In this document: piece by piece, positions 11,014 to 20,910 of the stretch
How positions within the stretch are numbered: position 1 is the first letter of the stretch
How the letters are laid out: every line of letters starts with the position of its first letter
Source of the DNA: Allomyces macrogynus ATCC 38327
Lineage: Eukaryota > Blastocladiomycota > Blastocladiomycetes > Blastocladiales > Blastocladiaceae
Direction: 5' to 3'
Assembly (NCBI GenBank): GCA_000151295.1
Contig: GG745331.1
Coordinates: forward strand, 1,811,155 to 1,875,154
DNA: 64,000 bases
The notes under the pieces: generated by a model
Seen by the model: only the letters and a program-made list of their open reading frames with translations
Told to the model about the DNA's origin: nothing
Database searches by the model: none
Program-made: the position numbers and the translations under genes

Positions 11014-12475
11014 TATTTATGATTTTCCAGTGTCTGGCAGCGCATGCCAAAAAATCAGCGCTTCGTGCTCTCGCTTGTCCCCGCATGCCGCCGGGGCATT
11101 GCAAGCCAACGCTCGTGCTCCCAGCTGCTTGAGCTCGAGCGCGCGAATCGCCCACTTCGTCACCTGATTGAGTCACTTGGTAATCGTCGGGAACCTGTAC
11201 GACTTGAGGAACATGAGCCGCGTGATGCTGAGCGCGAGGTCACGCGGGGCCGCGGCCTGGGAGGACGGCTCGCACTGCTCGTAGGGCTGCGCGCCGACGA
11301 GCCCTACTCGAGCATGAAACTGACGATCCCGACGGCTTTCCGCGTCGCCAAGTCGAATTGCACTCAAAAACAAATCGGGCGCGCTTGCTTGGTCGCGCAC
11401 GCCCGTGGTACTGCGCCCGTACAGAAGCGACTCGCCGCGTGCCGTGAGCTTCTTGCTACGCGTTGCTGTTTCTGGCGCCGTGCGCGGGAGCAGAAACAAG
11501 CCGACGAGATTAGCGACCGACATTGCACGTGTGGTCGTCTGGAGCCGATTCCTTGCTCAGCATGGTTGCTGCACGTAAAATTGGGCGTCGGCTGAGGGGT
11601 TGTTGGTTTACGGCGGGATACTGCTGGCAGCGAGCACAGACGAGGAAGAGTGCTGGTGCACGAGGTTGCGAATCGAGCGCGTCAACTGCTAAGACGCTTG
11701 TCGTCGGCCTTGAAAAAAAACCGGCAATTGCACGTGCAGGAGCTCGGATGTAGTAGTTGGGTTCGCTCGAAGGATCGCTGAGACGGTGACAGTGTTGATG
11801 CTGTGAGGATGGAAGAAGAGCGCTGGTGCGTGTTGGTGCTGACTCAAGTGCTGGATCGCATGCGAGATGCAAGCTGCAAAGAGTCAACCAAGTGCAATCC
11901 TATTTTCGCGCCTAATTTCTAACATTTCGGCAGCTTGTTTTCCTCAACGTGCGTGCGATGTGGTAACAATCAGCGGAGCCCAGCCGCGGCTTGACCATGT
12001 GCGACGTGCTGCTGGGTCAGAATCGAGTGTGGTCACTGGTCGGCCAAGTTCGTTGGATCACAAAACACCACTCCTTGCTCTTCCTGCAACTTCTTGTCAT
12101 CGTGCCCCCGCGACTTCTGAAAGTCTGTCGTCGCTGCCATTGCTTTGTCGTCTTTGGAGCCACCGCCAATATTGGACCAAAGATCCTTGCGCGGACTTGT
12201 GACGAGCATGTCAAATCCAGGTCTGAAGTAGCCTTCAATTGTCCCGTCTCATTCTGCTGGACCTGACCGAGCGAAATCAGGGACATGAATGTGAACAACC
12301 TGGCGGAATCAACCCGGTCGGATGCGCACATCCCGCTCGTTTGGCAACGAAGGAAATCAACTGGATATCAAATTGCCAATCCTCATGAAACAAGCTTTCA
12401 AAACCGGCTGCTGCAAAATTGTCTGCAAATGCATCATCCCAAACTATCAGCGCCACCACGCACTCACCTCTTGCT
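11014..12475. other. Intergenic, 1.46 kb, with coding-like fragments of unknown origin
   Basis: No complete gene could be built. Two minus-strand stretches look more protein-like than background: about 11523-11173, and about 12243-12033, where a frame containing GYFRPGFDMLVTSPRKD ends in TGA. A third open stretch (about 12460-12290) lies just after the stop of the secreted-protein gene. They may be exons of an unrecognised gene or decayed remnants. No family was recognised. Confidence 0.3.
12033..12243 (-). other. Coding-like segment, possible terminal exon of an unidentified gene
   Basis: A minus-strand frame of about 70 codons contains GYFRPGFDMLVTSPRKD and a charged, lysine-rich end, closing with TGA at 12033-12035. 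An AG acceptor can be placed just upstream (near 12243-12250). The composition is protein-like, but the upstream exons could not be found and no family was recognised. It may equally be a relic. Confidence 0.22.
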
Positions 12476-13880
12476 TTACGTCTTCTTGCACAGAATGTAC
12501 TTATCACTGCCCGCGTTATCGGGCGATGTGACGGCCTGGCCCGGTGCCACTGCCTTGGTCACGAGCACTGACGGCCTGTTCCCGCCGACCCAGACCTGCT
12601 TGTTCACGCCCACGACCGAGACGGCGAGCGCCGTCGCCTTCATCACTTCCGCGGGCTTGGACGCATCCAGAACCGCGGGCGTGGCACCGTCACCCAGCGC
12701 CTGCTTGCACATGGCCGCCGCATGCTTGATGTGCGTCGCCGGGCCGATAACCGCAAGGTTGCCATCCTTGCGCGCGATCTGCGGCGTCGGCGGAGCCGCA
12801 ACCGCAGCCGTCGTCGACGAGTTCGTGGCCGCCGCGGCCTTGAGCGTTGCCGCCTGCTGGCAGAGCGGGTAGGCCGGCGCGTTCAGGAGCGTGATACCCG
12901 CGTTGGTGATCGTGTCGGACGTGGCGCGCACGTTCAGCTGCAGGGCGACGCCACCGTAGTCGTTGCCATCCCACGAATTGACCACGACGGCATCAAGTGG
13001 GTTCGGGTTCACGGCGGTGCTCGCGCGCACGGCGTTGACGACGTCGGCCCAGTTGGCCTGCGTCACGTCGGCCAGGGTCAGGCCCGCCGCCTGGCACGCG
13101 GCAATGGCCGCGTCCTTTGAGTTCACCTTGCCAGCGCCCGTCACGACCTTGAACTTGGACCCGAGCGTCGGGTCAACGTACTATTTGACGGTGGGGAGCG
13201 AGATGATCGTGAGTATGTGCGCAAAGTTAACACACGACCACTAACCCCACAAAACGCGATGTAATACGTACGACACCCTTTCCGACCTTGAAAAAGCCCG
13301 CCCCGCCGCCATAGGGCGACGCCGTAGCCGTAATCATAAAGGCTGAAGTCCCAGGCGCCAGCGGGTAGGCGCGGTGCGAAAAGTCGGACACGGTCAAGGC
13401 GCTGTCCGGGTCGTAGCCGACGCTCAGGTCGCACCTCACGGACGTGGGCTCCGACGTGAGGCCTACAACAGCATCAAAGCGTCAGAAAACTGCATTTGCG
13501 TCGGTCCGCAACACTCAATACTGCGGGAGGCACGCCACCACGCACCCTTGTCCTGTCCGTTGATGTTCACAGTGAAGCGGTCGCCCGAGCAGTACTACAG
13601 TGACGCGTTCCCGTCCATCATTCGTGAGCTCTCCTCGTAACAAGCACAACGCGTCACAGAAAATACGCACAGCGTCGGTCACAAGCAAGTACCCGGCCTC
13701 ATCGAGCGGCACTGTCGTGGCGTACGTGGGCGTCGACGTCCCAGCCGACCCGAACCCGAAGTCGACCCACTGCTCCAGGGGCACTTGCACGATGTTGTCG
13801 TCGGCGCGCACCGAACCGGCCGTGATGGCGAGCAGGGCCAGCGCGAGCAAAAGCGCGAATGGGCGGGGCGCCGGGGACAT
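12476..13880 (-). CDS. Secreted protein with signal peptide, unknown function
   Basis: Exons (minus) 13880-13671, 13594-13546, 13462-13272 and 13180-12476 give 384 residues. A clear signal peptide (FALLLALALLAITAGSVRA) is followed by DDNIV. Residues about 30-150 form one region (LVTDAYCSGDRF, ASPYGGGAGFFKV). The C-terminal part has two segments of similar plan, each ending in a hydrophobic-Cys motif (YPLCQQ and YILCKKT); the first contains NSWDGNDYGGVALQL. Six or so cysteines suggest disulphides outside the cell. The plan is faintly like a C-type-lectin fold, but canonical residues are missing, so no function is assigned. A TATAAAA element lies 70 bp upstream. Confidence 0.72.
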
Positions 13881-13949
13881 GGTTGAAGTGCGCGCGAGAG
13901 TCCTCGAGGCAGCGTTGGACCAGCATCGGCAGAGAGCGGGAGATGGCCA

Positions 13950-13956
13950 TTTTATA
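13950..13956 (-). promoter_or_regulatory. TATA box of the secreted-protein gene
   Basis: TATAAAA on the minus strand, 70 bases upstream of the ATG at 13880. Spacing fits a core promoter with a short 5' leader. Confidence 0.5.
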
Positions 13957-14734
13957 ACCACCCGCGACGGCCGTGTGCTGTTGAGCGGCTCAACATGCGG
14001 CGCCATCCCAGCGCGCACGCGTTTCGGAGCTGTCAGGGGAGCGCGACGTGCATGCGCAACGGAGCACCGGAAGCGGTTCTTCTGAATAACATCTAGATAA
14101 TTTCGGGGCTGCGGCGGGCAGGTGGCACAGGAAGCGGACGGATGTGCGCATGTGGGGCGCGGTGGCTGGCAACTTTCCGGGCTGAGACGATGCTCCACGA
14201 ACCTGGAAGGCACTCTTGATGCACCCTGGATGGTTTCTCTGCTCAGGTTGAACTTGGAGCTGCGGGGGGGGGGGGGGGGGGAGAGGGGGCATAGGGCAGC
14301 AAGGACCACCGTTCTGCGTAACGAAATGAATGGGCTTCATCCGCACTTCAGAGCGACTGTTGTTACCAGCTGATGGTGTTGAAGGGCTACCGATCAGGCA
14401 CACCGACCAGGCACAACGGGCGTCCGGGCACCGATGTTGTTTGTGAAGACGTCGCGGCAATAATCGTATCTGAGGACGATGAGACTTGGAATGGTTGGAT
14501 GTGTGTCGAAAGCTTGAGACCGCGACCAGAGCGAAGTCGTGAGGCGCCCGATGGAAGGTTCCAATCAGGTTCCCAATCACTCCACCAACAGTAAGACTCT
14601 CAAGCGCAAAATACGAACATAATCCAGCTAAACAGCGTCAATTCGTTTGCAACACCGTTTCCCTACTACGAACGCGCAAAAGCGGCAACGGATATCCAAT
14701 ATACAATCCCTCTCGTCTCCACCTTCCCACTTGC
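13957..14734. other. Intergenic with poly-G tract
   Basis: 5' flank of the secreted-protein gene and 3' flank of the P450 gene. No gene was seen; the open frames are short and compositionally random. It contains an 18-base G homopolymer at 14264-14281. Confidence 0.5.
14264..14281 (+). repeat. Poly-G homopolymer, 18 bases
   Basis: Uninterrupted run of 18 G, followed by A and another short G run. It can form G-quadruplex structures and is a place where base counts are often wrong in assemblies. Confidence 0.9.
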
Positions 14735-17700
14735 TTAGCCCCACACGTCCTCGACATACCGCCCAGCCTGCTGCAGCCCGGCCAAGTACCTCTCGCCGTC
14801 GTGGTCGGGCACGTGCGCCGCGACCATAGTCGCGAGCGTCTTGAACACGTCCTTTGCCATACCACGTGCCGACCCGCAAATGAACAGACGCGCCCCCTTT
14901 TCCAACAAGAGCGGCACGACCGTCTCGGCCGCTTGCTCAATCGCATGCTGCACGTACTTGGCCTTGCTCTCTGGATCGCGCGAATACGCCACGTGCAGGC
15001 CCGTCAGTACGCCCTCGTCGACTGCCGCTGTGAGCTCAGCGTGGTACAGGTCGTCGTGCATCGGGTGGCGGCACCCGTAGAACAAGTGCGCGTCGCCACC
15101 CACCGCGCCGCGGGCACGGCGCGCAGCGACGAACCCAAGGAATGGCGCGAGCCCCGTGCCGGCACCGACCATGATCAGCGGCACGCTCGCGTCGTCGGGC
15201 AAGTGGAACGCGTCGCGGCACGGTTTCACGGCGCCGTACAGCACGTGTCCGACCTCGGCGCGCTGCAGGAACCGCGAGCACACGCCGTCGCTCACGACGC
15301 CCACGCACAGGTGCACCGTGTCCGGGTGCGACTCGTAGGCGGACGCGATCGAGTATCGGCGCGGGATCGTGGCGGCGGTCGCAGCGAGGACTTCGGCGAG
15401 AGTCACGCTAGGAGCGGCGAGGATCGCGTCGAGCGTGCGCCGGTAAGTCGAAGCAAAGGCCTTGAGAGCCTCGCGGTCCTGCAGCCGCACACGTTCAGCC
15501 GCGTCGGTCTCGCCGAGCTTGGTGAGGACGAGTTCAGCGACAGCACGCGTCGGTGCACCCGTCAGGTCGGCGAAATAGGTCAGCGCGTCGCGCACGGTCG
15601 CGGACGTGCCAGCGGCCATGATCGCGCCCGCGGCCGTTTTGGCCGAGACCGAAGACCCTGGGTGCGTCTTGAGCGAGAAGACGGCGTCGAGGTCGGCACC
15701 AACGTGCACAGCCACGGCGGCCGCGTCCTCGGGACTCTGCTCGGGCCACACTTCAAAGTGGTCGCCCTCGCGGTACCTGGTTGTCGCCGACTCATCGGTA
15801 GGCAACGCAATCTCAATGTGCCTCGTCGACTTGGCCGCGGCCGCATCCATCCCGGGGATGGCCACGGGCGTGAGCAGCTCGCGGTTGGCCACGAGCGTCA
15901 TGGCCGTGTGCGCGGCCGTCGGGCGCAATGGGATCGCCGACTGCGAATCTACAAACTCGACCTGCACAGACTCGGCCTGCTGCGCGGGCACGGGCGTGAA
16001 CATCGGGTGCGGCGCGGCCGACTTCTCGTCGGCGCCTACGTTGAAGTGCGACTGGAGCGACACCCAAAACACGGCCTGGTAGGCTGCAAAGTCCCCCTCG
16101 ATATCGCCATCGGCATCGCCAAACCCGAAATTCGCAATCCGTTCGGCACCAAGCGCATCGAGCCGTTCATCGACAAACTTGGGGAACTGCTGGAACGTGC
16201 GCCACTGCGAGTTGCCGCACCCAAAGACGGCGTACTGCAGACCCTTCAAGTCGTGCGCGCCCTTGAGCCACTGCGCCGCGTGCACGGCATTGTCCGGCGG
16301 CTGGCCGTTGTACGTTGACGTGATAAAGACGTGCACCCAGTCCTTTTTGATGTCGTGCTCGTGCGCGACCCACGCGTCGAGCGTGGCCATATCCGTCTTG
16401 ATCCCGAACCGCTGCGCCGATTCGGCCAGCTGGTGGCAAAAGTCCTCGGCCGTGCCCATGTTCGAGCCGTACACGAGCTGAATCCCCGGAATCGGCAGCG
16501 GTGCCGTCGGCGCGACCAGTTCCGTCGTTGGGCGCGCGCCCATCGCTGTGGCTGGCCGGTTCTGCACGCGCGCAGCGAGCTCGTCCGGGTCCGGCAATTC
16601 CGTGCGCGCGTGGAAGAGCATGTGCAAGTCGAGCGGCTTGAGCGTGACGGCCACCGGATCAAACGTGCACGGTTCGGCGCGCGGATACTCAAACTCGTAC
16701 TTGCGAATCAGCGTGGCGAGCGCGACCTTGGCCTCGAGCATTGCGAATGCCATGCCGAGACACGCGCGCTCGGCTGTCGAGAAGGGCAGCCACGCAAACC
16801 GGTGCCGCTTGGCCTCGTTCTCTTTGGAGAAATGGTCCGGGTTGAATGCCGTCGGGTTGGGGCCCCACAAGTCGCGCGAGTGGTGCAGGCCGTTGATGTT
16901 GACCATGACGCCGTTGCCGGCCTCGACGAGGGTGCCGCCCGGCAGAACAGTCGAGGTCACGCACGACTTGCCAAGGGCCGGCACGGGCGGGCGCACGCGG
17001 AGCGTCTCCTTGAGCACTTGCGTGATATAAGTCAGCTGCGAGATTTGCTGCGGCGTGATCTCGGCGGTCGGGTCGGCGCCGCACACACGGACGGCCTCTT
17101 CCAGGACACGCTCGCGGACCGTCGGGTACTGCGTCAGAAAGTAGAGGCACCACGAGAGCAGCGTCGAGGTAGTTTCGTGACCAGCAATCAGGAACGTGAT
17201 CACTTGGTCGCGGATATTCTCGTCGTCGAGCGATTCGCCGTTTTCGTCCTTGGACGTGAGCATGAAGTTGAGCATGTCGCGCTTGGTCGCATCCGGGTTG
17301 GCGCGGCGGTGCGTGATCACTTCCTCGACCGTTTGCCGCATCAATGCGAGTGACGCATCAAATTTGCGGTTCGTGCGCGACGGAACCCACTTGTAGAGCC
17401 GTGTGTGCGACGAGCGGACTTTGGCCTCGGCCAAACAGTAGTTCATGGCGTCGATCTGCAGAAGGAGAGTAGCAAGATTGTCAGTTTCATTCGCGCGCAT
17501 CCGACAGAAGCGGGCCAAACAGAAACACGTACGAATGGGTGCATCGGCGCGTCTGGCGCGTCGAGCAAGTGGAAATCAAACGCGAACCCGCACATGCCAA
17601 TCGTCTGGAACGTGAACCGCGTCATCCACTCAGTGACCATGACCGGCTCGCCCAACTGCTGGTCGATCGCGGCCGTCAACTGCTGCGTGACATGGTTCAT

Positions 17701-18507
17701 TTCCGGCACGTATTGCTTGAGCGGCGCGGTCCCGAACCCGGGAATCAATAGCTTGTGTGCCTTGGCCCACAGCGGATCGCTCGTGTCCGACGTGAACAGG
17801 CCGCGGCCACCGACCGGCTGGATCTCGCCCAAGAGCCCGGCAATCTTCTTGGTGAAAAACGGCGACTCGTACATGACCTGCTCGACGACGTCGGCGTCGG
17901 ACGTGACGACGATCCGGCGCCCGAAAATCGTGAGCGCGAACGTGGGCCCCAGCTCGGCCGTGAGCTTGCGGATGGGCGTGATGAACTCAGGCGCGAGCAA
18001 GTGCGCGTGGCCAAAGACGGGGATTGCCGGCGGGCTCTGCAGCGGGCGAGTCGTGGGCTCGCCGTCGACGAGCACGAGCGACTTGAACCGCGCGAGCGAG
18101 ACCTTGTCGAGCGAAAGCACGGCGCGGCCCTCGTCGGTCGCGAGGTACCACTTGGCTACGGCGGCGGTGATGAAGGGGATCGGGTCAGTTTCCGGCGCGT
18201 CTCGCGGCTCGAGGCAGGACCATCGGCTGGGTCGGGCCCCAACCACACCCAACCCGCAGGTCGCGAAACGCGAAAGTGTACCATCGTCGTCGAGCCCAAA
18301 CTTGACGTGCACTTGCGCGCGGATCTCGGCGGGTTTTGTCAAGTGCTTGGCGTAGTGGATCATGACCGACTGGTTGTTGCGCTGCGGCGACGTGACAAGG
18401 AGCACGCCCACGGCGGCCGCTTGGTCTGCAGCGGGGCACGGCAGGTCGACTTCGGCTGCCGCAACGCCGTCGTGCGGCACCGGGCACTGCGCAACGGTGG
18501 GTGCCAT
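14735..18507 (-). CDS. Self-sufficient cytochrome P450:NADPH-P450 reductase fusion (CYP505/BM3-like)
   Basis: Exons (minus) 18507-17533 and 17455-14735 give 1231 residues. Heme domain: I-helix AGHETTST, ExxR as KETLRVRPP, and a cysteine loop FSTAERACLG near residue 553. A flavodoxin-type FMN domain starts near residue 650 (LVYGSNMGTAEDF), followed by an FAD/NADPH reductase with RRYSIAS; the C-terminus ends in VEDVWG. Such fusions hydroxylate fatty acids at sub-terminal positions using NADPH and O2 without a separate reductase. Two oddities: about 140 extra N-terminal residues with no recognised domain, making it longer than the usual 1050-1080; and alanine replacing the usual glycine in the FxxGxRxCxG loop. 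A TATAAAAG element sits about 220 bp upstream. Substrate is inferred. Confidence 0.93.
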
Positions 18508-18727
18508 GGTGGTGGTGGTGGATAGGGTCGTGCAAGGAAGCGGAAAGAAGAAAGTCTTGGCGGATCACGGTCGATGGCGACAGCGAGGGAAGAGGGCGGT
18601 AGGTCGGTCGCGTCAGTCGCGAACGAGGAGGATGAGCAGGGTAAAGTCGCTCGCCAACGAGTGAGAGGAAGCACGGCAGCGGACTTGGAGTATGGATAGA
18701 GAGCGCGACAGGTGCGGGTGGTCGTCC

Positions 18728-18735
18728 CTTTTATA
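18728..18735 (-). promoter_or_regulatory. TATA box upstream of the P450 fusion gene
   Basis: TATAAAAG on the minus strand, about 220 bases before the ATG at 18507. It implies a 5' leader of roughly 190 bases. Confidence 0.5.
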
Positions 18736-19570
18736 CGACCGTCACGACAGGCTGTAATGAATGACCAAGCACGTCACGACCAAGGAGGCAACAAGACGCG
18801 TCGCGTGCGGGCAGGCCGGCAGGAAGAGGTGGGAGACCGGGCGGGTCGGGAGACACGGCCAAGCGATCGTAATTACGCTGATGATCCAATCGCAAGCTGT
18901 GGTGGTTCCGCTGCCGCCGGGTCGTGCTGCCGCTCCTCGACGGCCACGGCGAATCCACCGCCCCCGCACTCCCGCTCCCGTTCAAAAACGCGCCGCACTC
19001 CGTGGTGCGCCGACAAGGCCGGGTTGCTACCGTCGTCGAGCACGTCAACGGCGAGGGAACGCCCCGTATCAAACAAGGCGCGCAACACGACCATCCCAAC
19101 ATCGCTTGGAGAGCGCGTCGCGGATACAAGCAGCTGTTCCCCCGCACGCATGACGTACGGCGATAGGCAAATGGACAGCGAACAATGCCTTGGAACGTGG
19201 CGCTGCGCCGGCGGGATGGTCGCGCGAGTTTGTGGGGCGCCACGGCGGCGGCGCGGCCATGACATGAACCGACCACCACCTCGCTGGTCCACCTGCGGGG
19301 AGTGCTAGTTTGCGCCGTCGCGCGGGCCGGGCCAGGTGTCGATCCCGCCGACATTGGCGTGCGCCGCGACAGCGGGAGACGCGCCGTCATGTTGGTGATG
19401 GTGGCTTTGACATCACCAAACGAAATGCAGAGAGGAGGCATGGGACGCTTAGATCGCAAGTCGGTGGAAGCAGCGATGCTTCGAGTAAAATACGGCATAA
19501 TGTGCACGATCACGGAATAATACACGCGTTTAACTCGGGCAAGCCGCATCGCGACCCCGTGACCTTTTTC

Positions 19571-19596
19571 CCAAACGCGTTTGCCAAACGCGTTTG
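19571..19596 (+). repeat. Tandem 13-bp repeat of a palindrome containing ACGCGT
   Basis: Two perfect adjacent copies of CCAAACGCGTTTG. Each copy contains the palindrome AAACGCGTTT. Another ACGCGT lies nearby at about 19523 and one at about 19840. ACGCGT is the MluI cell-cycle box bound by MBF-type factors in yeasts; a regulatory role here is inferred. Confidence 0.5.
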
Positions 19597-19896
19597 CTCT
19601 TCCTTTCAGCTTGGCGCCTGTCGGTTCGGCAGCCGGCACCGCGCCCTTCACGCCCGCCAAAAAGGCAAAACGCGCGATTGACATTGGCCATGCAAAGAGC
19701 CACAGGGTCCCACCCAGAGGACCCAGCGGCGTGCCGACACGCTCGCCAAGTCACACGGCGCCCATGCAAAATCCATGAACCAAGTCGTGCAGGACCACCC
19801 CTTGTGACCGCGCCGTTGGGGGAACATGGGCGGGGACGCGTACGACGCGTTCTTGTCGCTTCTCTGCCGCAGCCGGACGGTGTTCTCGCCGACTCG

Positions 19897-19904
19897 TATA
19901 AAAG
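19897..19904 (+). promoter_or_regulatory. TATA box of the NDUFA4-like gene
   Basis: TATAAAAG, 113 bases before the ATG at 20017. The leader between them is rich in AACC/ACCA repeats without internal ATG. Confidence 0.6.
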
Positions 19905-20016
19905 CTGCGCAGTATCCTGGGCCGCCAACGCGTTCTCTCCATTGGCAGCACGCGCGACCGACCACTTCAGCACCCACCACCAACCGACCAACCAACCAAT
20001 CAACGAACCAGCAACC

Positions 20017-20434
20017 ATGGCCCTCCTCGCCTCGCTCAACCGCGGCCGCCCCGCTGCCCGGTATGCATCGACATCAGCATCTGGATCCACGCCGCGAACG
20101 ATTCTCAACCAATGTCATCGTACACTATGAGCTGATCTCGATGGCCGCGTACACTCTTTCCAGCCGCTCGCTCGGCGCCTTCTTCCAGCGCACGCCCGAG
20201 CTCCTCCCGCTGGCCGCGGCCGTATCGTTCGGGTGTATTTGTACGTGACAATTCGCCATCAATGACGTTCACGCGTCGCTATTCCCCTCGAGCTGACCAT
20301 TGCAACGTTTGCGATTTGTAGACGGCATCTACAAGATGGTCGACAAGACGACGACCGATCCGCACCTGCGCAAGCGCGGCGTCGAGGGTCTGCCGGACCC
20401 GAACGCATGGAAGGCACGCGTGCGCGTCGAGTGA
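20017..20434 (+). CDS. NDUFA4/B12D-family small mitochondrial subunit
   Basis: Exons 20017-20060, 20164-20240 and 20322-20434 give 77 residues. An Arg-rich, Ala-rich start (MALLASLNRGRPAA) looks like a mitochondrial targeting region. The core TPELLPLAAAVSFGC begins a single membrane helix, followed by GIYKMVDKTTTDPHLR and a PDPNAW segment, the order seen in the MLRQ/NDUFA4/B12D family. Members are small single-helix inner-membrane proteins of respiratory complexes (cytochrome oxidase or complex I). The first acceptor was placed at 20163 because it gives a continuous frame; an internal ATG at 20150-20152 is an alternative start. Confidence 0.7.
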
Positions 20435-20910
20435 AAAAGTCGTGGACGATGCGTCGCACTGCTTGGTCGTCGAGTTCTCGTGGAATACCTCACCGCCGTG
20501 CCGCGCGTGTCGGCGCGCTGGGTCGTGGCCGTTGCGTCGTGGACCAAAGTCGTTATGTAAATACGGTTGATATCGAACAATGCTTTCTCTCTTATTTACG
20601 TCCGCGAGGTCGACCGTTCGACATGGCGGCTCGCCGGTCAAAGCAAGTCAGTTCTGCTTGCGGGACACGGTTGGCGCTGCAGCCGTCGTCGTGCAACTGG
20701 CGCGATGGGTCCTGGCTGGAACGATGGGCCAAGAAATCCGAGGCCGATCCATTTAAAGTCCAGTTCTCGATATCGTCGTCTCGGCGCTCTTGCGAGGTCA
20801 ATGCCTCAGCAACGTCAGGTCAGCAACGGCAGGTCTTAAATTCAAACTATGGGCTACTCTACCCCGCTTCCCCCAGCGCGCGCGACCCTCTCTTCCTCCA
20901 CACGATCTTA
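20435..20910. other. Intergenic between convergent genes
   Basis: Shared 3' region of the NDUFA4-like gene (+) and SelO (-). No gene was seen; AT-richer patches near 20540-20600 may hold poly(A) signals. Confidence 0.5.

Larger units (their letters stand above)
18508..20016. other. Divergent intergenic region, 1.5 kb
   Basis: Separates the P450 fusion (-) from the NDUFA4-like gene (+). TATA boxes for both genes lie near its ends (18728-18735 minus, 19897-19904 plus). A tandem pair of palindromic ACGCGT-containing units lies at 19571-19596. Minus-strand open frames of up to about 300 codons (18731-19684) lack motifs and are judged chance. Confidence 0.5.

Noticed and set aside
14801..16318. 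Long plus-strand frame opposite the P450 fusion
   Set aside because: Arg/Val/His-rich shadow of a GC-rich gene; the minus strand encodes unmistakable reductase motifs.
18731..19684. 317-codon minus-strand frame between the P450 and NDUFA4-like genes
   Set aside because: No motif, basic random composition, and it covers the TATA box region of the P450 gene.
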